Source: Desulfovibrio sp. OttesenSCG-928-I05 (lineage in GTDB: Bacteria > Desulfobacterota > Desulfovibrionia > Desulfovibrionales > Desulfovibrionaceae). From it: a stretch of DNA of 39,354 nucleotides. The position numbers and the translations under genes are program-made. The DNA lies in contig JAJDHY010000002.1 in assembly GCA_030266385.1 (NCBI GenBank), forward strand, positions 1-39,354, read 5' to 3'. Each line of letters starts with the position of its first letter. Positions within the stretch are counted from its first letter, which is position 1. Below the pieces are notes generated by a model. That model saw only the letters and a list, made by a program, of their open reading frames with translations. It was not told the origin of the DNA and searched no databases. This document shows positions 1-12,140 of this stretch, piece after piece.

Positions 1-960
1 GGCACGTCCAAACTGCTGTCGCTCTATGACTTTCGGCTGAAACGCCTGTACGAGGCGGAAAACGGCAGACCCGGCGAAGGCAGCCAGCGCCACGGCAGAA
101 ACGGCAAAGACCTTGTCGTGGAACTGCCGCTCGGCACCCAGCTGTATGAGGTGACGGAAGAAGGGGAAAGACCCTTTGCCGACCTTTCGGACCCGGACGC
201 GGAAATCGTGGTCGCCATGGGCGGACGGGGCGGTAAGGGGAACGAATTCTTCAAGAGTTCGACCATGCGTGCCCCGCGCTTTTCCCAACCGGGAGAAGAG
301 GGCGAAGCCAGAACGCTGCGCCTTGAACTCAAGATTCTTGCCGACTGCGGCTTGCTGGGCTTGCCCAACGCGGGAAAATCGACCTTTATCAGCAAGGTTT
401 CCGCAGCCAAGCCGAAAATCGCGGCCTATCCTTTCACCACAATCATACCCAATCTGGGCGTCATGCTGGATGACGGGGATTATGACCGGCGCATGGTCAT
501 CGCGGATATCCCCGGCCTGATTGAAGGCGCTGCCAGCGGGGCCGGACTGGGGCACCGTTTTTTGCGGCATGTGGAACGCACCCGTTTTCTGCTGCACCTG
601 TTGAGCATTGAAGATGTGAACGAAGACGACCCCTTTGCCGGGTTTGACATGATCAATACGGAACTGGAGCTGTTTGACGAAGCGCTCGCGGAGCGGCGGC
701 AAATTGAAGTTATCAACAAGATCGATTTGGCCTCCCCGGAACGGGTGGAAGAAGTGCGTGCTCTGGCTGAAGAGGAAGGGCGGGATATCTTCTTCATTTC
801 CGCGTTGACGGGCGAAGGGGTGGATGAACTGGTGGACGCCATGTGGGCGTTGCAGCGCGAACTGGCCATGAACGACCCGCTGATCAGGGTACGTGAACTG
901 GAACGTGAAGACGACAGCGACGACGATGACGCGACGGAAGTCGTCTGGACACGCGAATAA
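1..960 (+). CDS. obg: GTPase Obg/CgtA, 3' part (5' end outside window)
   Basis: Essential ribosome-associated P-loop GTPase that acts in 50S subunit maturation and stress control. The reading frame is open from base 1, so the start codon and roughly the first 65 residues of the glycine-rich Obg fold lie outside the window. Visible are the end of the Obg domain (GRPGEGSQRHGRNGKD), the G1 P-loop GLPNAGKST, the switch-II motif DIPGLIEGA, the NKID specificity motif and a final SA loop. The protein ends in a short acidic tail (DDSDDDD), typical of Obg proteins that lack the TGS-like OCT domain. An MFS transporter gene follows after 31 nt on the same strand. Identification is secure from the motifs. 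Confidence 0.97.
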   Translation, partial: GTSKLLSLYDFRLKRLYEAENGRPGEGSQRHGRNGKDLVVELPLGTQLYEVTEEGERPFADLSDPDAEIVVAMGGRGGKGNEFFKSSTMRAPRFSQPGEEGEARTLRLELKILADCGLLGLPNAGKSTFISKVSAAKPKIAAYPFTTIIPNLGVMLDDGDYDRRMVIADIPGLIEGAASGAGLGHRFLRHVERTRFLLHLLSIEDVNEDDPFAGFDMINTELELFDEALAERRQIEVINKIDLASPERVEEVRALAEEEGRDIFFISALTGEGVDELVDAMWALQRELAMNDPLIRVRELEREDDSDDDDATEVVWTRE

Positions 961-991
961 TTTCCGGCTTCGGCAAGGAAGGATGGGTGGT

Positions 992-2212
992 ATGAGCGAT
1001 CCAGTGCACAGCGCGCCAGACCGCGACAACGGCTCTTTTTACCGGTCGCTTCTTCCGGTGCTTTTTGTGTCCCTGGTCTTTTTCAGCAACTACACGGACC
1101 GGGCCATTCTTGGCCCGCTTCTGGTGCATATGGAAAAGGATCTGGGTATCGACCATGTGACGTCGACATCGCTTCTGCTTTTTCTTTCTTCCGGGTTCTG
1201 TGTGGGCATCCTGTTTTCGGGATTCGCCACCGCGTTGATCAAACCCGGACGGGTCATCAGCTTTTCCGCCATGGGCTGCGGCGCTACCTTGCTGTTCCTG
1301 TCGCGCCTGACGACCATTGGTGAGGCGCGTATCCTCTTTGCCATCCTCGGCCTTTTCGGCGGCTTTTATCTGACGGCCGCCATGGCGACGCTGCGCAGTC
1401 TGGTACGTCCGGAAGACTGGAGCAGGGCCATTGCCGTGCACGAACTGGCTCCGGCTCTCAGTTTTATCCTGTCGCCCCTTATCGCGGAAACGGCCTACGC
1501 TTTCTGGGGATGGCAGGGGGCCATGCAGGGAATGGGCATGGTGTCGCTCGCCATAGGCGGATCGTTCCTGCTGTTCGGAAAAGGCGGTTCGGAAACGACG
1601 GATAAACCGTCGCTTTCCGGGGTTATCGCGGGGCTCAGGAATCCCGTTCTCTGGGTCTTCATGTGGATGTTCGCCCTGGCTGTCGGGGGAGAATTCGCGC
1701 CGTACAGCGTGTTGCCGCTTTCCCTGACGGCGGAGCAGGGTTTTGACAGCGCGGAAGCGTCCCGGCTTTTATCCCTCTCCCGTCTAGCCTGCCCGTTTGG
1801 CGTGCTGTTTGGCGGCTGGGCGGCCATGCGGCTCGGCGCGAAGCGGACCATCGCCTCTTTTTTGCTGGTGCACGGGCTTTCTCTTGCGGCGCTGTCGCTT
1901 CCTGTTTCACTTGTCGGGAAAAGCGGCCTTTTTCTGGCCATGACCGCGCAGGGCGCTGCTTCGGCCTTTGTGTTTCCGGCGTTGTTCACCCTGTTTGCCC
2001 GCTCTTTTCCCTATGGGCAGCAAGCCATGCTGCTTGCTATCGCCGTTCCGGCCGCGACGTACCTCGGGACCGGGTGCGCGCCGTTCCTTCTGGGCACAGC
2101 GGGGGAATACTGGGGCTTTTCGTACGGCTATCTGGCGTTCGGAATTATCTGTCTGGCGACGTTGCCCGTACTGCTCGTCAGTGAGCGCAACGTGAATAAT
2201 GACACGGCGTGA
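992..2212 (+). CDS. Major facilitator superfamily transporter
   Basis: Predicted inner-membrane secondary transporter of about 406 residues with around 12 hydrophobic segments. The N-terminal NYTDRAILGPLL..MEKDLGI segment resembles the TM1/loop region of MFS proteins, and a long cytoplasmic loop after about TM6 (FGKGGSETTDKPSLSG) separates two halves. I chose the ATG at 992 because AAGGAAGG lies 9 nt upstream. The frame is open further upstream to 893, but that would overlap obg, and the ATG at 983 sits directly on the ribosome binding site. The substrate cannot be told. The gene is probably cotranscribed with obg, and a strong hairpin follows it. Confidence 0.88.
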   Translation: MSDPVHSAPDRDNGSFYRSLLPVLFVSLVFFSNYTDRAILGPLLVHMEKDLGIDHVTSTSLLLFLSSGFCVGILFSGFATALIKPGRVISFSAMGCGATLLFLSRLTTIGEARILFAILGLFGGFYLTAAMATLRSLVRPEDWSRAIAVHELAPALSFILSPLIAETAYAFWGWQGAMQGMGMVSLAIGGSFLLFGKGGSETTDKPSLSGVIAGLRNPVLWVFMWMFALAVGGEFAPYSVLPLSLTAEQGFDSAEASRLLSLSRLACPFGVLFGGWAAMRLGAKRTIASFLLVHGLSLAALSLPVSLVGKSGLFLAMTAQGAASAFVFPALFTLFARSFPYGQQAMLLAIAVPAATYLGTGCAPFLLGTAGEYWGFSYGYLAFGIICLATLPVLLVSERNVNNDTA

Positions 2213-2239
2213 CCCGTCTGCGCTAAACGTCCCGAATGT

Positions 2240-2280
2240 AAACAGGGCACACGGCGCTATGCCGCGTGCCCTGTTTGTAT
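2240..2280. terminator. Bidirectional Rho-independent terminator
   Basis: A 16-bp stem (2240-2255 with 2261-2276, one mismatch) closes on a 5-nt loop. It is flanked by A-rich and T-rich ends (AAACAGGG and CCCTGTTTGTAT). It sits between the convergent MFS gene and PHP gene and can serve both. Confidence 0.85.
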
Positions 2281-2300
2281 AATCGGGATGACAGTACGAT

Positions 2301-3056
2301 TTATTGCCGTTCAAAGAATTCCAGGAACTTTCGGAAATCCTTGCCGTGCTGCTCAAGGAACAGCAGCACGTTTTCAGGCGAGGTGTTAATAATGTGTTCA
2401 ATCGGAAAGTGCGCCGCTTCAACGATTTTGAGCGCTTCGTCAAAATGGCCCATGCTGTGGGTGTGGTGCGCGTCTGACCCGAGGGTTACGAGGCCTCCGG
2501 CCTTTCCATGTTCCCTGATCAGGGCGATGCAGTTTTCAAAGCTGCCCTTACGGGTGAACTTGAACGAGGCGTTGTTCACTTCCAGCGCGACGTTATGCTT
2601 CACCGCCGCCGCCGCGACGGCTTCCGGATCCACAGGGAATTCCGGGTTGCCGGGGTGGGAGATAATATGCACCTTGCCGCTTTCAATAGTGCGGATCATC
2701 AGTTCGGTATTTTTCTCGCAGCTTTGCGGCTCTATGCAAGGCTGGTGGAATCCCGCGAGCACGATATCCAGTTCATCCAGAATGTCATCCGGGCAATCCA
2801 GGCCGTCTTCCAGAATATTTGCCTCAATACCGCGCAGAATCCCTACGCCATAGAGCACATGGGGGATAACCCGCAGGTTTTTGAAGTGCCAGGGGTGCGG
2901 GGCGGCGGGCAATGCGGGGCCGTGGTCCGTCATGGCGAAAAGGCGTATCCCCAGTGTCTTGGCGTGCTGGGCGTATTCGTTGACCGTGCTGTAGGCGTGG
3001 GCGCTGGCAACGGTATGGACGTGCAGGTCTGCGGAATACAGAGCTTTACGGGGCAT
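2301..3056 (-). CDS. PHP-domain phosphatase, YcdX-like
   Basis: Metal-dependent phosphoesterase of the polymerase-and-histidinol-phosphatase (PHP) superfamily, 251 residues, close to the length of YcdX-type enzymes. Metal-ligand motifs appear in order: DLHVHT (residues about 10-15), TDHGPA, PHPWHF, a GIEANI glutamate, AGFHQP, IISHPGNPEF and the terminal SDAHHT. There is no signal peptide, so it is probably cytosolic. The ATG is preceded by a GAGGAAA ribosome binding site. The gene starts 41 nt after the hybrid kinase gene on the same strand and may be cotranscribed with it. The physiological substrate is unknown; a role in histidine synthesis should not be assumed, although hisA and hisB occur elsewhere in the window. 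Confidence 0.9.
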   Translation of the reverse strand: MPRKALYSADLHVHTVASAHAYSTVNEYAQHAKTLGIRLFAMTDHGPALPAAPHPWHFKNLRVIPHVLYGVGILRGIEANILEDGLDCPDDILDELDIVLAGFHQPCIEPQSCEKNTELMIRTIESGKVHIISHPGNPEFPVDPEAVAAAAVKHNVALEVNNASFKFTRKGSFENCIALIREHGKAGGLVTLGSDAHHTHSMGHFDEALKIVEAAHFPIEHIINTSPENVLLFLEQHGKDFRKFLEFFERQ

Positions 3057-3097
3057 GGTGTTTCCTCACATGCAGTATGGTTGCAGCCGCGACGATG

Positions 3098-6832
<3,735 letters not shown>

Positions 6833-6925
6833 TTCATTCCTTCAAACCGTTACCTGAAGCAGATGAAACGTTACAATATGTCATCCGCACTGTGCAAGGA
6901 TTTGTCCTCACAGCTTGCCGACAAA

Positions 6926-6934
6926 GGGGGGGGG
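6926..6934. repeat. Homopolymeric G9 tract upstream of the hybrid kinase
   Basis: Nine consecutive G residues (C on the kinase-coding strand) lie 94-102 nt before the kinase start codon, in the non-coding spacer 6833-7073. Tracts of this length can change by slippage and alter promoter spacing, but nothing else here proves that. The rest of this spacer shows no gene. Confidence 0.6.
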
Positions 6935-7073
6935 CGGTTTGCCGGCCGCCGAACACCCGTCCGCAAGCGGGACTCCTCCAGAGTATGCGCAGAGGTATTA
7001 GCACAGAATGAAAAAAATAAACATGCTTTTCCTACATAGTAAGGGAAAAAATGATAATTCCGGTTGTGCGGCG

Positions 7074-7973
7074 TTACAACGCGTTACCGAATGCGAATAG
7101 CGCCCCGTTGGGGACATTGGCAAAAACTTTTGTGCCGTACGCGATGGTTTCCCTCTCCAGAACCATGGCGGGCCACGGACCGAATTCGGCACTGAACGCC
7201 TTGAGCAGCGCGATGCCGGTGGGCGTCACGGTTTCGCCGCTGGCGGCAAAGCCGGTGACGGGCACGCCGTGCAGCATACGCAAAACAGCCGGGGCGGGCG
7301 AAGGAATTTCACCGTGGGCGCAGCGGATGACGCCGTCACATACGGGGAGCGGCCCGCAGATGAACCGGACGGGGGCCAGCGTGACAAACAGAGACGCGGC
7401 AAGGCAGATATCCAGAATACTGTCCAGCGCGCCAACCTCATGGAAGGTGACGGAGGCCGCGTCTTTCGCGTGTACCGCGCCTTCGGCTTCCGCGATAATA
7501 CGGAACGCCTCCACCGCCAGTTCTTTGGCTTCAGGGGCCATGGCGCCTGCCTGGATGAGCGCACGAATATCCGTGAAACTGCGGTGGGCGTGCTCGTGCG
7601 GAAGGGAAACCGCACCGCCCAGGCCGCTGACGGCGTTGACCATGCGCTTTTCCAGGCTGAAAGACCCCGGACCAAGTTCCTTTATGCCAATTGCGGCGGT
7701 CAGGTCATCCAGCAGCTTTTGATCGGCATCGAGCAGCCCCGCAAGACCGGCGACCATGATATCACCGGCGATGCCGCTGTACGGACGGAGCACGAGAACA
7801 GGCGCGCCGTGCGGGATGTCATGGCTGTGATGTCCATGATCGTGCCCGTGATGGTGTCCCGCGTGGTCGTGGTGATGGTCATGGCTGTGTCCGTGTGTAT
7901 GATCGTGCCCATGCTCATGATCGTGTTCGTGCGTATGGGCGTGATGTTCCGTATGGGATGATTCTTTATGCAT
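7074..7973 (-). CDS. LarC1-only nickel-handling protein with His-rich N-terminus
   Basis: Matches the N-terminal (LarC1) part of the LarC/DUF111 family, whose full-length members insert nickel into the nickel-pincer cofactor of lactate racemase. Residues 7-52 are a histidine-rich stretch of HDH, HGH and HHH patterns, plausible for nickel or zinc binding. LarC motifs follow: YSGIAGDIMVAGL, FHEVGALDSILDI, CAHGEIPSPAPA and ETVTPTGIALL. The protein stops at 299 residues near YGTKVFANVPNG, where LarC1 ends. Full-length LarC is about 400 residues, and I find no LarC2 coding in the 240 nt downstream. The gene starts 19 nt after selD with GGAG before its ATG, so the two are probably one operon. No larA, larB or larE is in the window, so the exact role (nickel chaperone, storage or cofactor) is open. 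Confidence 0.85.
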   Translation of the reverse strand: MHKESSHTEHHAHTHEHDHEHGHDHTHGHSHDHHHDHAGHHHGHDHGHHSHDIPHGAPVLVLRPYSGIAGDIMVAGLAGLLDADQKLLDDLTAAIGIKELGPGSFSLEKRMVNAVSGLGGAVSLPHEHAHRSFTDIRALIQAGAMAPEAKELAVEAFRIIAEAEGAVHAKDAASVTFHEVGALDSILDICLAASLFVTLAPVRFICGPLPVCDGVIRCAHGEIPSPAPAVLRMLHGVPVTGFAASGETVTPTGIALLKAFSAEFGPWPAMVLERETIAYGTKVFANVPNGALFAFGNAL

Positions 7974-7992
7974 TGTATTTCTCCGCTACGTG

Positions 7993-9045
7993 CTAGTCGA
8001 TAAACAGGCTGGTCCGGCTCCCGGCAGGTACGACTTCGCCGACAATACAGGCGAGGTCGCCGCCGTCTTCAAGGCGGGATCGGGCTTCCACAATCGCGCC
8101 CGGCGGTACCGCCAGAATGAGGCCACCGGATGTCTGGGCGTCAAAGATAAGGTCAACGGCGCTCTGCGCGACGCCCGCCGCGATATGGGTTTGTTGTTCC
8201 ATATGCAGACGGTTGGCGTGGCTGCCCTGCGGCACAAGCCCCATGGCGGCAAGCTCGCGCGCACCCTTCATGGAGGGGATGGCGGAAGAATCCAGCCGGA
8301 TGGAGACGCCGGAAGCTTCGGCCATTTCCAGCAGGTGGCCGCCAAGCCCGAACCCCGTCACGTCGGTGGCCGCTTTCAGGGAAAGGGCTTCGACCACGCC
8401 CCCGGCGTTCCGGTTGAGCCGGGAACACCAGCTGGTGATTTCGCGTTCAAAGGCGTCGCAGCCTTCCCAGCGGGCTTTCAGGGCCGTGGCCAGAATGCCG
8501 CTGCCCAGCGCCTTGGTAAGGATGAGGGTGTCGCCCGTGTTCAGGCCCGCATTGGTCGCGAAATTGTCAGGGTCAACCAGTCCGGTGACGGAAAGGCCGA
8601 ATTTCAGTTCGTCGTCCTGAACGCTGTGTCCTCCGGCAAGAACCGCTCCGGCTTCGCCGACCGCGTCCGCCCCGCCTTGCAGGATGGCGGCGAATACTTC
8701 CTCCGGCAGCGCACAGACCGGGAAACAGGCTATGTTCATCGCCGTCCAGGGGGTGCCGCCCATGGCGTAGACATCGGAGAGGGCGTTGGCCGCCGCGATG
8801 CGCCCGAACATATACGGATCATTAACGATGGGCGTGAGAAAGTCCACCGTCTGAACCAGCGCCTTGCCCGAAGGCACGCGCACGATGGCGGCGTCTTCGT
8901 TATGGCTCATGGAACTCAGAAGGCGATTATCTGTATCCGCAGGGCGGCGCAGGCCGCCCAGAAAGCGCTCCAGGTCCCCCGGAGCAACCTTGGCGGCTCA
9001 ACCGGCGGTTTTGGCTATATCAACAAGCCTGCGATCCTGGATCAT
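7993..9045 (-). CDS. selD: Selenide, water dikinase (selenoprotein, in-frame UGA)
   Basis: Makes selenophosphate from selenide and ATP, the selenium donor for selenocysteine. The uninterrupted frame begins only at the internal ATG 8910 (MSHNEDAAIV), lacking the catalytic N-terminus. Reading upstream in the same frame gives an ATG at 9045 and the peptide KTAGUAAKVAPGDLERFL, where U is a TGA at 8998-9000 (codon 16). This aligns with the catalytic Cys/Sec-x-x-Lys motif of SelD (GCGCK in E. coli), with U and the following lysine spaced correctly. The resulting 350 residues match the family length (E. coli 347). Other SelD features are TDFL-type VDFLTPIVNDP, GRIAAANALSDVYAMGG and AGGHS. A hairpin fitting a bacterial SECIS lies just after the UGA. 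A GGGA-type ribosome binding site precedes the ATG. The larC-like gene follows after 19 nt. Confidence 0.94.
8967..9000 (-). promoter_or_regulatory. Selenocysteine UGA codon and candidate SECIS hairpin in selD
   Basis: The recoded TGA is at 9000-8998 on the minus strand. Twelve bases later a GCUCC/GGAGC stem (8985-8981 with 8971-8967) closes a 9-nt G-rich loop GGGGGACCU. Bacterial SECIS elements are short stem-loops immediately 3' of UGA within the coding sequence, with unpaired G in the apical loop, read by SelB. Position and loop fit that pattern. The exact fold is my hand prediction. Confidence 0.75.
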
Positions 9046-9072
9046 TATATTTCCCGTTGCATAAAATGTTGC

Positions 9073-9094
9073 CCTTTCGGAATACCCGAAAAGG
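9073..9094. promoter_or_regulatory. Imperfect palindrome upstream of selD
   Basis: CCTTTCGG at 9073-9080 and CCGAAAAGG at 9086-9094 are inverted copies differing by one base, separated by 5 nt. They lie about 28-50 nt upstream of the selD start and in the spacer shared with the divergent lipoprotein gene. They could be an operator or a leader hairpin; there is no evidence to choose. Confidence 0.35.
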
Positions 9095-9186
9095 ATATCC
9101 AATGAATTTACGGCGAAAGAGCAGGACTGGCAAGCCCGCTTTCTCGCTCGCTTGACTTCGGGGGCGATCAAGGCAATTGTGCCCAC

Positions 9187-9867
9187 ATGTGTGGATTCTT
9201 ATTGCCGCGTGGCGTTTTGATTTGTTGCGTGCTGCTGCTGGCGGCCTCGTGCGTGCCTTCGGGCGTTCGTTTATATCCTGGCGTACCAGTCCCGGCTGTG
9301 GTGTATGATGGCGCGTCGCTGGAGTATTTTTACGCTCTCACGCCCATACCCGCTCCTGCCGTCCGCGTTCGCGTAACGGAAAACGGGCTGGTGGAGCCGG
9401 GCGGTCCGACGGTTCCGGGGGATTATCTGCCGGAATCCTTCAGCCGGGAGATCGCGGCGCGTCTTGATTTGCGTTCCTTTCCTTCCCTGCTCGCGCTCCC
9501 CGCGGGTTTCGGTGCTTTGACGCATCAGGGGCGGGGATGGGATGCGGAATACCGGGATGAGCGATCCTGCTCCTTTGCTTCCGGAATCGGCACCTGTACG
9601 TATACATTTGTCGCTTCTTTTGATTATACGGGCGACGGGTTGCGTGACTGGCTTTTTGTCTCGTCCCAGCAGGTCCCGGCGGAAGACGCCCCCATGCTGA
9701 TTCTCTGGCTGCTGGCTGAATCCCCCATGCCGGGAGATGATCTGCTTGCCGTGCGGCTTCTCGGATTTGAAGAACGCTACGGTATCGGCGGGAGCAGGGC
9801 TGTTATGAACGCCGCCGAAGTGCCGCATCACATTGCCGCACTGCGCGGGAAACTGGGGTTGCAGTAG
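9187..9867 (+). CDS. Lipoprotein of unknown function
   Basis: A 226-residue protein with a lipoprotein signal peptide: a hydrophobic core VLICCVLLLAAS followed by the acylation cysteine C22 (lipobox LAASC). It is therefore expected to be anchored in the inner or outer membrane. The mature part is not a family I recognise. One segment, DYTGDGLRDWLF, looks like the short Asp-rich calcium-binding repeats of FG-GAP or dockerin-like proteins, and there are two cysteines in RSCSFASGIGTC that could form a disulfide. No convincing ribosome binding site precedes ATG 9187, so the start could be slightly downstream, but the signal peptide requires a start near here. It is divergent from selD and convergent with the soluble hybrid kinase. 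Confidence 0.75.
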   Translation: MCGFLLPRGVLICCVLLLAASCVPSGVRLYPGVPVPAVVYDGASLEYFYALTPIPAPAVRVRVTENGLVEPGGPTVPGDYLPESFSREIAARLDLRSFPSLLALPAGFGALTHQGRGWDAEYRDERSCSFASGIGTCTYTFVASFDYTGDGLRDWLFVSSQQVPAEDAPMLILWLLAESPMPGDDLLAVRLLGFEERYGIGGSRAVMNAAEVPHHIAALRGKLGLQ

Positions 9868-9883
9868 ATTTTCCTCCGCCCGC

Positions 9884-9911
9884 GCCCCTGGCGGCATGCT
9901 CCGCTCGGGGC
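9884..9911 (+). terminator. Weak candidate terminator hairpin
   Basis: GCCCC (9884-9888) pairs with GGGGC (9907-9911), with an inner GCGG/CCGC stem. It lies between the converging lipoprotein and kinase genes. The T-tract is poor, so termination is uncertain. Confidence 0.35.
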
Positions 9912-9944
9912 TACTGTGTTTCATAAACCGGAGACGGGCGTTTT

Positions 9945-12110
9945 TTACCGGAAGTCCGCCCCAGTGGCTTTGGGCGAGAGGCACGAACCGAGTGTTTTGT
10001 ACAGCATGTCCGCGTCAATCGGCTTCCCGATATGGCTGTTCATACCTGCCGCCAGACAGCGTTCCACATCCTCTCTGAATACATTGGCCGTCATGGCGAC
10101 AATGGGAACCGTTTTCGCCGCCGCGCAATCGGATGACCGGATGATGCGCGTCGCTTCATAACCGTCCATTTCAGGCATTTGAATGTCCATAAGGATCAGA
10201 TCGTACTTGTCCGGCTGCTCCGCGAACATGGTAACGGCTTCCCGGCCGTCTTCGGCAAACACAATCGCCGCGCCCGTACCTTCTAGTATTTCTTTGATAA
10301 TTTCCCTGTTTATTTCAACGTCTTCAGCGACCATGAAGGTTTGCCCATGGTAGTTGCGATTGTTCTGTAATATCGCCGTTTGCTGCAATCCGGTCTCTTC
10401 AAGGGAAGGGGTTGTGCATTCGTTTATACAGTTCTGCAGTATGGAGGGAAAGAGCGGCTTGGAAATAAAACGATCTACGCCCGCTTGTGTCGCCTCAGCT
10501 TCGATATCACTCCATTCCGCGACGGAAATCATTATGATAATCGCGTTATCCATTGTAATCTTTTTTATTTCCCTGGTCAGCTCTATGCCGTTCATATGCG
10601 GCATTTGCCAATCAATAAAAAAGATAGTGTATGGATTATTGCTTTGATTTTGCAGAAGATGCAGGGCTTCGTATCCGTCCGCTGCGACATCACAGGGCAG
10701 GCCGAGCGAGGGCATAATGTCGGTGAAATACTCGCGAACTTCCGGTGAATCATCAACAGCAAGAATGCGTACACCGTCTTTGCTTACAACTCGTTTCACC
10801 CGTGGTTTCGCGTCGCCCGGTTCATAGCGTATCGTAAATATGAACCGCGCGCCGTGCCCAAGCTCCGACTCTATCCATATCTTTCCGCCCATCAGTTCAA
10901 CGATTCGTCTGGAAATGGCGAGCCCCAGCCCGGTGCCGCCGTACTTGCGGGCAGTTCCCCCGTCCGCCTGTTCAAAGGATGTGAACAGGCGCGATTGTTG
11001 TTCAGGCGAGATGCCTATTCCGGTATCAGCGACCTCGATTTGAAGCATGGGGCCGTTTTCCGGATCCGGTATGTTTTTCGCGTGGAGCGTGATGGTTCCG
11101 CCTTCGGGAGTAAACTTGGTGGCGTTCGTCAGGAGGTTGGTGATAACCTGTGCGAGGCGTAGTTCGTCGCCGTGGATATGCTCGGGGATTGTATCATCCA
11201 GGGTGACGACAAATGTCTGGTTCTTTTCCTCGACACGGAAATTTATGACGTTTGTGACATCCATCAACATGTTTTCAAATACAAACGTATCAGAAGACAA
11301 CTCCAGTTTATTCGCCTCAATTTTTGACATATCGAGTATGTCGTTAATAACGCCAAGCAAATGTCTGGAAGCGCCAGCTATCTTATCAAGGCAATATTCC
11401 TTCTTTTCCGCGTCGTGTGAGTTTTTCGCTATGTTGGTCATACCGATGATGGCGTTCATCGGCGTTCTCATTTCATGGCTCATACGGGACAGGAATTCGC
11501 CTTTTGCAATGCTGGCCTGTTCCGCTATTTCTTTTGACCGCATCAACTCTGTAATATCATGCATAATGACAAGGACTCCGGCAAATTCACCGTCATCTTT
11601 ATCAAAAGGCAGAATGGTTACCTGATATTTGCTGGTCTCTGTCGAGACTTCAATATATTTTTTTCCCTTTGTGCCACTTTCGGAAAATATACTTTCTTTT
11701 ACCAGGGATGTTAGTTCTTCCGTAAAGACGGGCGGGCAGTACCTTTCAACAATACTGTCAAGTTTTCTTCCCTGTAAAATAGAAATATCGTCAATGCCGA
11801 TAATACTGCGTGTAGAGCGGGTGCCCAGCAAAAAATTTGCGGCATCATCAAATATAAACATTGGGTCCGGGCATGATTCCAAAAGAAGGCGGACGTACAT
11901 TTCCTGCTTCTGCTTTTCCCCGGTAATTATTTTGTTAAGCGCCGCGTGCGTCTCGATATTCAGTTTGTCTATTTCATTGCGCTTGATAATAGTCCGGAGT
12001 TCCCGTGCGAGCTTGTTTTTTTCAACCTCGGCGGCCTTCAGTTTTTGCAGTAGCTCGTCATATTCGTCTTTTGGAATATTCACATATTCATGGCTGACGT
12101 CAAATGCCAC
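9945..12110 (-). CDS. Soluble hybrid histidine kinase (PAS-HK-REC-REC)
   Basis: A 721-residue kinase without membrane segments. An N-terminal coiled coil (about residues 13-75) leads into a PAS-like sensor domain (about 75-190), HisKA with H212 (SRMSHEMRTPMN), HATPase_c (TNLLTNATKFT, DTGIGI, GGTGLGLAIS) and two receivers with phospho-acceptor aspartates D500 (FFIDWQMP) and D642 (LMDIQMP). There is no Hpt or output domain. Translation starts at GTG 12110, preceded by CGGAGG 5 nt away. The gene follows the FIST-domain gene by 30 nt on the same strand, so FIST input to this cytosolic kinase is the natural inference. Confidence 0.93.
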   Translation of the reverse strand: MAFDVSHEYVNIPKDEYDELLQKLKAAEVEKNKLARELRTIIKRNEIDKLNIETHAALNKIITGEKQKQEMYVRLLLESCPDPMFIFDDAANFLLGTRSTRSIIGIDDISILQGRKLDSIVERYCPPVFTEELTSLVKESIFSESGTKGKKYIEVSTETSKYQVTILPFDKDDGEFAGVLVIMHDITELMRSKEIAEQASIAKGEFLSRMSHEMRTPMNAIIGMTNIAKNSHDAEKKEYCLDKIAGASRHLLGVINDILDMSKIEANKLELSSDTFVFENMLMDVTNVINFRVEEKNQTFVVTLDDTIPEHIHGDELRLAQVITNLLTNATKFTPEGGTITLHAKNIPDPENGPMLQIEVADTGIGISPEQQSRLFTSFEQADGGTARKYGGTGLGLAISRRIVELMGGKIWIESELGHGARFIFTIRYEPGDAKPRVKRVVSKDGVRILAVDDSPEVREYFTDIMPSLGLPCDVAADGYEALHLLQNQSNNPYTIFFIDWQMPHMNGIELTREIKKITMDNAIIIMISVAEWSDIEAEATQAGVDRFISKPLFPSILQNCINECTTPSLEETGLQQTAILQNNRNYHGQTFMVAEDVEINREIIKEILEGTGAAIVFAEDGREAVTMFAEQPDKYDLILMDIQMPEMDGYEATRIIRSSDCAAAKTVPIVAMTANVFREDVERCLAAGMNSHIGKPIDADMLYKTLGSCLSPKATGADFR

Positions 12111-12140
12111 AGCGCCTCCGCATGTTACTTTACGTGACCA

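Noticed and set aside
893-991. Longer N-terminus of the MFS transporter
   Set aside because: The extension would overlap obg and reads as its shadow; a good ribosome binding site sits before ATG 992.
6833-7073. LarC2 encoded in another frame after the LarC1-like gene
   Set aside because: No frame in the 240 nt downstream shows LarC2 sequence and the space is too short for it.
7057-7081. Terminator at the end of the larC-like gene
   Set aside because: GTTGT/ACAAC is only a 5-bp stem and the T-tract begins 12 nt later.
7993-8910. SelD starting at the internal ATG 8910
   Set aside because: This start has lost the catalytic Sec/Cys-Lys motif and 45 conserved-position residues; the upstream frame through UGA restores them.
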